From assembly GCA_025506515.1 (NCBI GenBank), contig CM046444.1, positions 69,667,068 through 69,731,067 of the forward strand: 64,000 nucleotides of DNA, given 5' to 3'. Positions 23,211 through 34,150 of this stretch are shown here, piece by piece. The DNA comes from Flaveria trinervia (lineage: Eukaryota; Streptophyta; Magnoliopsida; Asterales; Asteraceae). Position numbers and translations under genes: made by a program. Within the stretch, counting starts at the first letter, position 1. Every line of letters starts with the position of its first letter. The notes under the pieces are model-generated. The model saw only the letters and a program-made list of their open reading frames with translations. It did not search any database and had not been told where the DNA came from.

Positions 23211-23844
23211 TGTACTTAACAGCTTCTAGACCAGATATTATGTTTGCAACTTGTGTTTGTGCTAGATTTCAGGCTGCTCCTAAAGAGTCTCATTTGATTG
23301 CGTGAAGAGGATCTTTAGATATCTTCAAGGTACACAATCTCTAGGTCTTTGGTATTCCAGTGGACACTCTTGCAAATTAGTTGCTTTTTCTGATATTGAC
23401 TATGCAGGGTGTAAGTTAACTAGAAAGTCAACTTCTGGTGGATGTCAATTCCTAGGCAACTATTTGATTTCTTGGTAGAGTAAGAAACAAACATCTGTTG
23501 CTACATCCACAGCTGAAGCAGAGTACATTGCTGTTGCATGTTGTACATCTCAGGTACTCTGGCTTCAAAACCAATTATTGGATTATGGCATTACAGAGAC
23601 TAAGACTCCATTGTTAATGGATAGTGCTTCAGCTCTGTGTATTGTCAAGAATCTAGTCCAGCATTCTAGGACCAAACATATAGAGATCAGACACCATTTT
23701 ATTAGGGATTGTTTTGAAAAAGGTCTGATTGATCCAAAGTTTGTGCCAAGTGCTGATGAGCTTGCAGATATATTTACTAAGCCTTTGGACAGTTCAACTT
23801 TCCAAAACCTTGTGTTAAGGCTTGGTATGCTGCAGCTAGAATAA
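23211..23844 (+). pseudogene. B RNase H (broken)
   Basis: TASRPDIMFATCVCARFQ opens the region. The central part is scattered over frames with stops. 23578-23844 is an open stretch ending the domain with RTKHIEIRHHFIRDC, LADIFTKPLDSS and LGMLQLE. This is the end of pol. Confidence 0.88.
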
Positions 23845-24450
23845 GTGACAACTACTGATGATCTCAGTAAACAAGTACTGATGACCATTAGTAAACATGT
23901 CACAAATAAGTACTGATAAGTTTTATTCTCAGTTGGTTTCATAACTACTGAAGACTAAATTACTTAAAAAGTATTGTACTTTCTGTTAAAAGAAACTGAT
24001 GTGGTTACAACTACTGATGTAGTTATAACTACTGATGTCAGTAAAAACATATAAGTACTGATGTCCTATGAAACAACTGAAAACAGCTAAAAAGTCTGAT
24101 GAGTAAGTGTTAAGGACAGTATGAAATAGCTCAAAAGATAAGAATTGACGAAAACTACATGAGAATTTTCTCTTCAATCATTTCCACAAACTGTTGTTTC
24201 ACCTTAAACAACTTATGACAAAACCATGTCTTGAGTAGTTTCACACCTACTGATGACTAACACCAAGTCCTCAGTTGTTTCCTACACTTGAAGCCAAAAC
24301 CAAGGTTTTCAGTAGTTTCATAACTACTGATGACGAAAACCAAGTCTCCAATTGTTTCAAATGTTTGATAGTTAAAACCAAGTCTTCAGTTGTTTCCATA
24401 CAACTGATGACAACATCAACACATTCAATCGTTTTCTTTTCAGCCTTTTC
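23845..24450 (+). promoter_or_regulatory. B pol-ORF3 spacer with U3-like palindromic repeats
   Basis: Non-coding. It holds at least seven imperfect copies of TCAGTAGTTTCATAACTACTGATGA-type inverted repeats (for example 24309-24334), variants with CAGTTGTTTCC and ACAACTGATGAC, and AAAACCAAGTCTTC linkers. CAGTAGTTGT/ACAACAGCTGAAG in the LTR U3 is a close relative. I read this as an array of regulatory half-sites shared by the LTR and this spacer; binding factors are unknown. Confidence 0.6.
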
Positions 24451-24521
24451 TTAACCTATAAATACCTACACTTATAGCCGAACGTTTCATTAGCCATTTT
24501 CTATCCTTTTCTCTCTCAACA
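24451..24521 (+). promoter_or_regulatory. Internal core promoter and leader of B ORF3
   Basis: A perfect TATAAATA lies at 24457-24464. The predicted start of transcription is around 24490. A pyrimidine-rich leader with CTCTCTCAACA precedes the ATG at 24522 in good plant start context (ACAATGGCG). TATA-to-ATG distance is 65 bp. Confidence 0.65.
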
Positions 24522-25970
24522 ATGGCGACCATGAAACTCAAACCCAGACACAACTGCGTTGCCTACCTCTCGAAATCGGCCTTTTGGAATAAATTTGATA
24601 ATGCCATCGATCTTATGGTGGATTCCTAATACAGAACTGCCTTTCTTTTGAATCCTACCATATACCCCGATTCCTTAAACCAATTCTGGACCAACGTCTC
24701 TGTAACAACTGGTGAAAATGATAGCCAAATCACTCTCCAGTCGTTGGTCAACCAGAAACAGGTGGTAATCACCCCTGACATCATTCGCAAAACCCTAAAT
24801 TTGCATGATGCCACCTGTATTATAGAATACCCGAAAGGCACCATTGATATGTCTTTCATCAACAACGGGTATGAAGGAGACTTAAGTGCTACAACCATTC
24901 TCAAAAAGCACTTCCATGATGCTGAAAGACTTATCTTCCACATGGTGAATGTCTGCCTTGCTTCAAAGACATCTTCATGGGATCAGATGTCTTCACGATG
25001 GCAACAGGTATTGTACTCTATCTTTGAACGACAAAATCTAAATTTTTCTGAGATAGTGTTTCTGGAACTTAAGGATCTGGCTCAGAAACCTGTGACAAAC
25101 AGATGGCTACTATATCCCAGGTTTCTGATGGCCATAATTTTAAATCAATTAAAATCTGAAGGCCTTGTTGGTCTTGGAGTCCGTGCTCCAGCTGTCTTAG
25201 CTGAGGTATACTCCAGGCATAACTCTGACCGTACTCTCAAAGGGGCTGCCCGGCTGCTCAAACCCAAGCAGAAGGAACCCACAGCCTCCACCTTCAGATC
25301 CAAAGTCCCCACCAAACCCAAACCCCAAAAGCCCAAAAAGGCTACTCAGGGAGATGAGTCCCCTGATGATGCCCCTGTACCACCAATACAAGAAACACAT
25401 ACTGGTTCTAACCCCCCAGTCATGTCAGAGACTCAACCAGCTGAAACCGCACAGGTATCCTCTCCACAGGATCCTGTTACAACCAAATTTGGGGATACCA
25501 CATTAGTGGAACCTATCTCAGTTGAGAAGGTTACCATTGAAGAGCATCTCTCACCCTGGGTGCAATCTGCTTCTGACCAATCTCCAAATGCAACCACCCC
25601 TCAAAGCCCAACCCTTATAGTTGCTAAAGTGCTGAGTCAGCTGCATTCCTCACCCCCTCCCCAGAAACCAATTAACACTGGGAATACCTCAATGATTGAG
25701 GGGGGGGACCAAAATGCTGTTGATAACCCACAGCACAGGGGTTATAATGTTCAATCTCCAAGTGTAGAAGAGGAGGTTAGAACATCTGGTCAGGCTGGCA
25801 CTTCTACTGATTCAGAAATGAACAGGATGAAGTTGGTAACATATATAAGACCTCACCAGAGGCAACTGCCAATGAAGGACAAAGTCCAGAGGCAGGAAGT
25901 CCCCAGAACCAAGAACAAGGAGCACATGCATATACTGATCTACACTCAGGGCATGTACATCCTCATTTAA
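24522..25970 (+). pseudogene. B ORF3, N-terminal half: extra protein of unknown function
   Basis: Extra gene after pol. The reading frame from ATG 24522 to TAA 25970 has 483 codons and a single in-frame stop (TAA, 24627-24629, codon 36). N-terminal domain: NPTIYPDSLNQFW, a TLQSLVNQKQVVIT strand, NNGYEGD, SSWDQMSSRW, and LLYPRFLMAIILNQ. The second half (about codons 240-480) is P/S/T/Q-rich. Homologous motifs occur in A (29009-32972) and C. No signal peptide or membrane segment is visible, so it does not look like an env protein. Function unknown. Confidence 0.75.
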
Positions 25971-27955
25971 TCAGGAGGTCAGATGATTCAGCAAAGACTG
26001 ATGATGACCTGGGCTTTTTTTTGATGTCTTAGCCCATAACGCAATCCTAGAGACTGAGGTGAGCAGAATCAAAGAACTGCTAGCCAAAATATCTCAGGAT
26101 AAAAGTCCATCTGCCCCAATAAACCCACAGATGGCACCTTCATTTGAAGGTTCACCAAACACATAGTCAATACACTTAACTAAGCCACCAGCCACTGCTT
26201 TTGGCACCACCTCTGAGGGACAGAACTCCTCTGAGCAGATGGTTGCAACCTTTCAAAGCTCCTTACCTCTCATCACTCCCATCATCACTGAGATAGTATA
26301 TAAAGCCATTGATGAGAGGATCTCCTCAAATCTCCAAACACTCCTTGATGATGCTGTTCATAAGTCACTTTTTGCCTTTCAAGCCCCTGATCCCAATGCA
26401 CCCAAAAAGGGGTAGACTACTAAGTCTAAGGCATGAAAGAAAGGAAAAGCAAGAGAGTAGAATATGAGAAAGAACCAGAAAAAGAAAAGGAGTTGGAGAA
26501 AGAACAAGAACTGATCTCAGAGAAATAGCTGATCATAGTGCAAGAGCTGAGCACAGACAAAGAGCAGAAAGATCAGCTGATCACTTACAAAAGGAAGAGA
26601 AGTGCTGAGTCAAAGTTTGATGGAGAAAAGTCCTTAGAAGATCTAGTCAAAGAAGCTGATGAAGCTCACAGCAGATCTATGGACAAAATAATAGATCAGC
26701 TCTTCAGACAGGGTCATGACACAGCCACCTTAGATGTTGAGATCAGAAGGCTGGAGATAAATGAAATTCAAGCAAGATGGGCTAGTTACAGTGTGATGGA
26801 TAGGGAAAGTTTGGAGATTATGATCAGGTTTATTGCCAAATATCTAGGAAGATTATTGATAGAGATGAAGTCTTGGTCCAGAGACAGTATCTTGGAGATA
26901 ACCAAGAAAATTTGTTGTGCTGGAAGCTACAACAAAGGGTTGATCATCGAAGCACTAGATGAAGCAGGTGCTGGGAAGAGAACTGAGATGGCAAAGCTCT
27001 CAAAAGCCAAACTCACCACTAATTGCTAGATCAGCCTTCTCATACTCCCACTCAAAAACAACCCTCAAAGCAATCATCTCTAAAATCTTCCAATTCTATC
27101 CCTAAACCAAAACCACCCACAAAACCAATTCTATTACCCCAAAAACCATCTCAAACCACACCCAGTGATACCCAGAAGGAGGAGAAGGATGTTGAGGGTA
27201 GAAGAAGAAGAAGAAGAGGATGAGAATGAAGACAGTCTGCTAATCTTTGCTGTTCTCAAACTTAAAACACCTGAGCCCAGAAGTCAACAGATGATCACAC
27301 CTGACTTGCAAATGCAAATGGTGAAAGTGAAGATTGAAGAAGTAGAATAGCAGAAGCATCATGATCAGCAATTTCTCAAAATGGTTGACAAGGACTTCCC
27401 CAGTCCTCATCCATTCAAGCAATGAAGAAACAAGCTCTGAGGTTGTACACTCTTAGGCATACATTCCAACATCAAAGAGAAAGAGTGAGGATTTGGCCAG
27501 ACCCTAGGGTAAGTTCCATAATACACAAGAAGAACATACCAAGTAGATATCATGGCCAAGTGAAAAAGACTTTGAATGCTGCAATTATGTTGGCTATGGT
27601 AGTCTCACCCTGGGAGATTATAGAAGAATTCAAGAGAGCACACAACTCAAAGACAACCCCTTAATCTCTACTTGAGAACAAAATGATCAAGAAGGGGTTG
27701 TTATACAAGAGACTTGAAGATCTTCAAAAGAGTGAACTCCAGTTGTTGCTAGAAGGCTCTCATCCAGATGATTTCGCATACAGAGAGATCACAATTGTTG
27801 AGTTGAAGAATTGGAAGACAGTAAGGTATCTGTCTGAATATTATGGCCCTGAGTTCTTCTTTGAGGGAGAAGCAGAAGAACTCACCAAGGAGGAACAAGT
27901 TGTTCTCCTTGAGGTCTATGCACGAGAGTCTTACAGACTCATCAATGGGAATTAA
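25971..27955 (+). pseudogene. B ORF3, C-terminal half (several frames)
   Basis: 26538-27029 encodes a charged, probably helical segment (KRKRSAESKF, LVKEADEAHSRSMD, IIDQLFRQGHD). 27023-27223 is P/K/Q-rich and ends in a GAA repeat. 27422-27664 and 27683-27955 are short frames ending in YREITIVELKNWKTV and YGPEFFFEG. The continuity of low-complexity, charged composition and the matching layout in A suggest one long ORF3 broken by shifts and stops. Confidence 0.6.
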
Positions 27956-28149
27956 GTTTCATGGTTGGGACAAGAATGTGTGTCCAGTTTCCCCAAGACA
28001 GGGTTCCCTTCCACACTTAGCCAATCAAAAGATCATAAACCTTTTCCCGGCCTGTGCTTACATGATTACCTCTGAAGCTGATCAAGAGGGTGTTTCTGCC
28101 AAAGAATAAGTGGGATCATCAATAAACTTAGAGGTTTTGGCTGCATTGG

Positions 28150-28162
28150 TTCAAGGGGAGTT
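28150..28162 (+). other. B polypurine tract
   Basis: CAAGGGGAGTT immediately before TGTTGGACC of the 3' LTR. Confidence 0.75.
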
Positions 28163-28816
28163 TGTTGGACCAAAAGAACCAATGAGCCTAATTAGAAAAA
28201 CCTCCAAGTCCCACAGACATTACAACTGCTGAAGAAGATCACAACAGCTGAAGAAATCAACTAATTACAAGGTCTGAAGACAAAGTCTGAAGACAAGATC
28301 TGAAGATTTCTACTGAAGACAAAGACTGAAGACCAGAGTGATCAGTAGTTGTCACAACAGCTAAAGTTATTAACTTCAGTAGTTGTGATAGTTTTCCTTT
28401 TTAGTACTTGTAATTTACCTTTTAGTAGTTTATAGTTTCAGTAGTTTTAGTACAGTAGTTTTATTATGTTCTTGTACTTAGCATTCTCTGAGATGTGATC
28501 AGTTGTTGAGAACATTCTCAGTAGTTTGCATAGTTTTAGTTGTTTGTATAATTCTGTTAGATGTCACTATCAAGTGACATCAGCAGACGTCACATTCCTT
28601 TTATAAGGAATGTTGACCTAACTGTAACGTGTGACTTTCATCCACCACGAAAGCATTTGAATGAAATATTCCCTTTGCAGAATTCTCTCTCTCTCTCTAT
28701 AACCGTGTACTATTCCATTGAATATCAATTGAGTTCTTGCTAAATTGTCTAATTCATTGTTCGAATTCCGCTGCAATCTACTCTAATTAATCAAACTTAA
28801 ATCACTGATCGTAACA
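28163..28816 (+). repeat. B 3' LTR (654 bp)
   Basis: Same ends as the 5' LTR (TGTTGGACC, GTAACA). The 138-bp length difference is almost wholly the four missing 34-bp units (136 bp). Confidence 0.93.
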
Positions 28817-28861
28817 AATCACCCATTGAGTTGGCATGTATGATCCTTTCAGGGTGCAACA
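28817..28861 (-). repeat. A 3' LTR, outer part beyond B
   Basis: 28817-28822 is the duplicated AATCAC; 28823-28861 is the missing 39-bp end of A's LTR, finishing GGTGCAACA as in the 5' LTR (43087-43095). Confidence 0.93.
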
Positions 28862-28876
28862 ATACTCCCCCTAAGG
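28862..28876 (-). other. A polypurine tract
   Basis: Minus strand CCTTAGGGGGAGTAT directly before the LTR terminus. The 130 bp up to ORF3 hold no ORF. Confidence 0.75.
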
Positions 28877-29008
28877 ATTATACAACCTAGTTTTCTTTAA
28901 TGTTTGGGAGGTGATTGATGTTGTGATGATTTTGCTGGGTCTTCTGGTGGTGTAAAAGGTGCTGCTTGACTTGGATCCGAAATTGCCTTGATCATGTTAA
29001 CAAAATGC

Positions 29009-32000
29009 TTAAGCATGTGATATTTTATCATTGCTTAGTACATGAATCTTCATTCTGCTCATATTATGAATGGCTTCAAGTGGTAGTTTCTTTAGTGAGA
29101 TTGGTTCCCAAATAGACACTGTTGATAGCCCATCTCTGTGAATAAAAAATGAACCATCTACATCAACTTCATGTTTGACAATGTTGCCTAACTGTAAATC
29201 TGTCTTCTTCTTCTTCCATTTCTCCCTTTTTGCACTAATCTGATCATAAGCCATCTTCAATATTTTGATACACTTTAGAAAGAAATGTAGAACTTCTTGA
29301 CCCAATTTGTTTGATATCTCTCTGAAGTGCCTTGTGTATATGTATTGAATATATGATTGATCCAGTAGTCTCACTTTGTAGCCACTAAACAATCTGATTT
29401 CAGCACCTTCTTTGCCTCCCCACTTCCTCTCAATCACCAATTCATAGGTCTTCTCATCATAATAAACATTTGAGATTGGTGTTGAGAAATGTGTACCAAC
29501 CACCAATTTTCTTTTCAATGATTCAGTAGGTTTCACTCTAAGTTCTGGAAACACTACTTCTTCAGCTGGTTTTGTCGGTTTCATCTCAAGAGGGTTCTTG
29601 AAATTTTTGTCTTTTATCATACATGTTGCTTTTAATGAATTGAAGTTGTTGGGTTCTCTTGAACATTTTAAGTATTACTTCAAATTCATATCCTCTAAAC
29701 ATGGCATTATGGTTGATCAGCTCCAGATTAGCCAGTTTTTTCAGGTCCTGAATCTCAAGTGCATTTACCAGAGCAGAGTACTCTGTAAAAAATTGCACTA
29801 GACTAGAGATCCTTTTAACCATTAACATATTCCATGAACTATCATACTTCCAAGCAATAATTTTCTGGTCTATTTTGCCTCTTGGAGTGGATACACCTCT
29901 GATCATCTCAGCAGTGGTCAACCCTTCCTGAAGTTTTAGTTAGGAGGGTTCAGCAAACCACTCTGGATATTTATGAATAACAGGTGCCAGATAGTCTTGA
30001 TCTTTATGAGTAAGATTCATGTCTTATGCAGAGACTCTTGATCTTGGCTTTTGATTGAGCACTTCTTCTTCTAATTTCTTTAACTTTTCTTTCTTTTCAT
30101 TTATCAACCTAAGTGTTGCAGCTTTTAGTGAGTTAGTCTTCATGTTTGCCAATTTTCTTTTGGTGAAGCCTTGACTGGTGAGGTAATCCTTCATTTCTTT
30201 ATCTGACATACTATAAGGATCAAGAAATAGTGGTTCATGAGTTGGGGATGCTTTCTTCATTGAAGATAGTTTGGGTAGGGGACCTTTCTTGATAATGGTC
30301 TTTCATACCCAGTTGCTTTCTTCATAGAAGACTCTTTATGCACTGGAACATCTTTGGTGATTGCTTTTTCATATTCTGTTTCAACATTTGGATCTAGCAG
30401 CTTTTTCACTTTTTATTCCTCTTCCTTCGTTCCTTCATACGTCATCCCAAATAATTCATCTAGATCATACCCTTGATTGATCAAAAACATTGCTTTGATC
30501 ATTAAGTCATCAGTTTGGGCTTTTGACACCATTTCCTCCACTGCTTGTTCTGTTTTCATAGGACTATCCATATGAACATCCTTTTCAGCATGATATCCAC
30601 CAGCTATCTCTCCTTCTCCTAGATCAATGGTCATAGCTTGTTTCTTTAATTGAGCTTTAGCCTGCTCATGTTCTTCAAGAAATTCAGCAATTGCTGCCAG
30701 GCTTCTTGGATCATCTTTCTGTTTCTTAACACTTTCTCCTTCAATCACTGGTCTTTTACCCTTAGCCTTTTCAGCTAGATATTTTCTCTTTCTTGAGTAT
30801 GTTTGAAGTTGTGGACTTGAGTTTCAGCCTTTTCAATCACTTCAGACATTTTCTTAGGTGTGGTTTGTTCTTAAACATTCATTTCTATTTCCTCCTCTTT
30901 TTTTCCTTTTATTTCCTTTCCTTTTTCTTTTTCCTTTTCACACATTTCTCTTATCTTTTCTTTTTGTTCTTCAGTCAGTAACACAGCAGGGACAATCTGC
31001 ATGCTTAACTCTTTTTCCAAACGAACTGGAGATTTGGGGATGAATACAATAGGGTCAGAATCAGTCCTTTGATTGTTCACAAATTCCCAAAAATCATCAT
31101 CTACACTGAATTCTTCAGATGTAAAGCTGTCTAAAGCATTAAAAAGTTCCTCAAATTTAGCTTTCTCAGTGTGAGCAGCATCTGTTTTTCAGAGTAAATC
31201 ACCATCTCTAGACTTTGTTCCTCATGCTTTGATTGACTTGAATCTTCTTCTTGTTCTTCATTGTCACTGACAGACTGGTTCTCATCATTATCAACCTTTT
31301 CTTGTTCATCTTTCCTTTCATCAGCCACTACACTTCTTTGAATCTCAATTATCAGCTCATGTTCAGAGATCCTTTTGTTTTTGCTTTTGAAATGATTTTA
31401 GCTTGTTCTTCTATAATGTTCTCTTGTTCTTCCATTGCTATGGTTTGAATGGCAAGAGTGTCAACGTGGCCACTCACTTCTTCTCTTGAATGATTGAGTG
31501 CAGCTTTTAAAGTTTCAATTTCTTTCTCTTTCTCCATCTTTTCAGCTTCATATTTTTCTTTAAGCTCTTTCAACTCCTACTCCTTTTCATCAAGTTCTTG
31601 AATTCTATCATCAATGATTCTAGCCCTTCTACTTAAAATCCTTTCCATCCTTTCCACCTTTTGTAGGAGCTCAGATATAAGTTCATCTTTTTCATCAGGC
31701 CTATTTTCATTGGATTCAGCAAAGCTTTCTGAGGGAGCAGTCATAGAAGTTGCTCTCATTACAGGCATTTGAGTATGATGATCCTCCTCATCAGAAGATG
31801 ATTTGGATGCTTTAGAAGCACTAGTTGATCCTCCAACTTCAGCAAGGTAATCATGGGTGGGCAAAGGTTGGTATGGTGATGTTGGTGATTGATGAGATGG
31901 AAATATTGGAGATTGATGAGGTGGTGATATTAGTGAGTAATGATGTGGTGATATTGGAGATTGATGATGAAGTGATATTGGTGATGGTTGTGGGGTTGTT

Positions 32001-32972
32001 TGTGGTGTTGGTTGTGGTGTTGGTTGTGGTGTTGGTTGTGGTTTTGGTTATGGTGATGGTTGTGGTGATGGTTGTGGTGTTGGTTATGGTGATGGTTGTG
32101 GTGATGGTTGTGCAGCAGCTTGTTCTTGTCCTTGAACTTTCTAATTTATCTGCTGAATCATCTGTGGAAGAAGAGGTGAGTGAGCTCCACTGTAAAAGTT
32201 TCTTGGATTCCTCTTCTTAAGGTATTTGTAAGATCTTGCATCATAGTGAGGAATATCAAGTACTGGTCCGTCATTAGCAATATCAGGGAATGATTCATTG
32301 ATCAGGCATTGAATGAATCTTGGATACATTAAGAACTTGTATATTCTCGCTTTTTGAATGTTTGATATCAGGCCATTGAAAACATAGGCAGACATATTGA
32401 ATGGCTTGTTAGTGTAGAGATCACAGATTGCTGAGGATGTGATGAATGGAATGTCATTCCATCCTATCTTTCTCTTTGATAGACAGTGCTAAAACATATG
32501 ATTAGGAATCTGCAAGGTAGATCAACCAATCCTTAACAATTTGTTTTGCTTCATATCCTCCTTCATAACCAATTTCAGCAAAAAATGTGGTTATTTCTTC
32601 ATCATCTAGCTCCAGAGGTGCATTAGCATCATCACCAAATTGTAAGCATCTTCTAACAGAATCTTCAGTGATGCTCAGAGTGTGATCATTGTTGATTCTC
32701 CCAGTTAAAGTTCTAACACCATCAGCTTCAACTACCTCAGTTAAGTTCCAGAAGGATCTGATGAGATTCTCATAGATGGTGGGTCTCACAGTAATAGCAT
32801 AGGCTACCCTTGTGGTAGATAAGAATCTGATCATATCTGTAAGTCCTTCAGCTTCAGGCACATTAGGGTTTAAATAACCACTGACATTATGGAGCTTGCT
32901 CCATGAAAGATTTGACATGTAATCTGCACAAGAGACATGTGTGTCAGTTATCAATTTGACTTTAATGGTCAA
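29009..32972 (-). pseudogene. A ORF3: extra protein of unknown function (broken)
   Basis: Homologue of B ORF3. 32502-32972 has the N-terminal domain: SWSKLHNVSGYL, RPTIYENLIRSFW, LSITEDSVRRCLQFGD and AEIGYEGG. 32141-32395 continues with ARIYKFLMYPRFIQCLINES. Then follow an H/N/Q-rich repeat (31860-32130), an acidic Ser-rich segment (31577-31864), long K/E-rich probably coiled-coil stretches (30024-31573), and a C-terminal region (29009-29921) with KRKLVVGTHFSTPI. Total span is about 1320 codons in ten pieces. The start could be the Met at 32972 or the internal one at 32918. No membrane segment is seen. Confidence 0.75.
31860..32130 (-). repeat. Low-complexity triplet-like repeat inside A ORF3
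   Basis: Plus strand GGTGATGGTTGTGGTGTTGG variants in tandem; on the coding strand it gives a His/Asn/Gln-rich tract. Copies differ by whole codons, as expected from slippage in a coding sequence. Confidence 0.8.
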
Positions 32973-33539
32973 GGATGAATGCTTGTCATTTCTGTTTCAT
33001 TGTTGTCATAGCAAATGGTGAGTTTGTTATTCAACAATCATAGTTTCTATGTTTTAACCATTAATGAGAAGTTGTTTCATTGATTTGTTACACATTTTTC
33101 ATTTTTCATCATGCTCTGTTCTTACAACAAACATGAATATCAAGGTTTTCATCATGCGAAGAATTTTTGTTGGTTTGCATGTTTATTATGTTACATCGAT
33201 AAGACATGTTTTTGTGCTCTTCATTATCAGTTGGTTTACTGTTTGATTTAGGTTTAACCGTCTGAAACATAGGTCTTGATTAAAATTTTTTGGAAATTTC
33301 ACCTTGTTCCCATACAAATGTAGTTTCAAAATCGATAACAAGAGCAGATTGAATAGGATCACATGAAAATCTTTGGTTGTTTATGATGAAGATTATCGAA
33401 GATGGTGTACTGTGTATTTGCGCTCGTCTCACTATAAAGTCTCTCAAATTTGAAAAGTATTAAATGACCCGTTTAAATTCCTTTAAATAGTCAAATAATG
33501 CATTTTGAAAGATTTTACAATTTTAAGAGCAAATGTGGT

Positions 33540-34150
33540 CACCACTGTATCAAATGCGGAGGGGTAAATTTTTTTGACTTTTGGTCATCCGCATTTGTTA
33601 ACTATAGCAAATACATAAGACAAACTTTGGACTTTGACTATTCGCATTTGGCTACTGTTGTAAATGCGGAAGTTTTGTTAATTTTGATTTATTCTATCCG
33701 AATTTGTGTACTGTTACAAATGCTGAAGTAAAACTTGAAAACATTGACTATCCGCATTTGTGCTGTAGTAAATGTGAAAGAATGACTTGTGATTTTGTTC
33801 ATCAGCATTAACACACTGTAGCAAATGCGGTAGTGTTGTTACTTGTTTCATCCTATCCGTATTTGTACATTGTGGCAAATGCGATAGAACAAAGTCAATC
33901 AGCATTTGTGCGACTGCACCAAATGCAGTCGACAACACTTGGTCAGCATTGCACTGTAGCAAATGCGAGAGAGAGATGTTCATCAGCATTTGACTACTGT
34001 AGCCAATGCGGTAGAGTAAAATCCACATTTACTTAACACACTAATGTGGTAGAGTAAAATCATTGTCCGCATTAGTTGCACTTGAAAGTATACTGTTACC
34101 CGCATTAGTTACATGCATGGGTTACCTTCACCCGCATTAACCAATGCACT
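33540..34150. promoter_or_regulatory. Palindrome array in the A pol-ORF3 spacer
   Basis: About eleven alternating half-sites ATCCGCATTTGT and CAAATGCGGTAG, period about 60-65 bp, with ACTGTAG often preceding the second half-site. The same half-sites fill the U3 of A's LTR. Between the array and ORF3 there is a TATTTAAA on the minus strand at 33482-33489, about 510 bp before the first Met, and no other gene. I infer a control region for ORF3. Confidence 0.6.

Larger units (their letters stand above)
16668..28816 (+). mobile_element. B: large Ty1/copia element nested in the LTR of A
   Basis: Plus-strand element of 12149 bp flanked by AATCAC (16662-16667 and 28817-28822). LTRs are 792 and 654 bp. 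PBS, gag, protease, integrase, RT, RNase H, an internal promoter-like spacer, ORF3 and a polypurine tract follow in that order. The duplication measures 6 bp if the LTR ends in CA; copia normally gives 5, so the boundary may be off by one base. The coding parts carry multiple stops and shifts. Confidence 0.92.

Noticed and set aside
24648..25300. ORF3 as a host protein such as a synaptobrevin/longin-domain protein
   Set aside because: I recall such labels on similar plant predictions, but no longin or SNARE motif is visible and the gene is clearly part of the element.
24522..25970. ORF3 as an envelope-like gene
   Set aside because: Position after pol would fit, but there is no signal peptide, membrane segment or cleavage-site pattern in B or A.
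31825..32220. Plus-strand ORF of 131 codons rich in Val, Met and Leu, membrane-like
   Set aside because: It is the antisense reading of a GGTGATGGTTGTGG repeat inside A ORF3; hydrophobicity is a by-product of the repeat.
33540..34150. CRISPR-like array of regularly spaced repeats
   Set aside because: Half-sites are degenerate and alternate in orientation, spacers are similar to each other, and the context is a plant retrotransposon.
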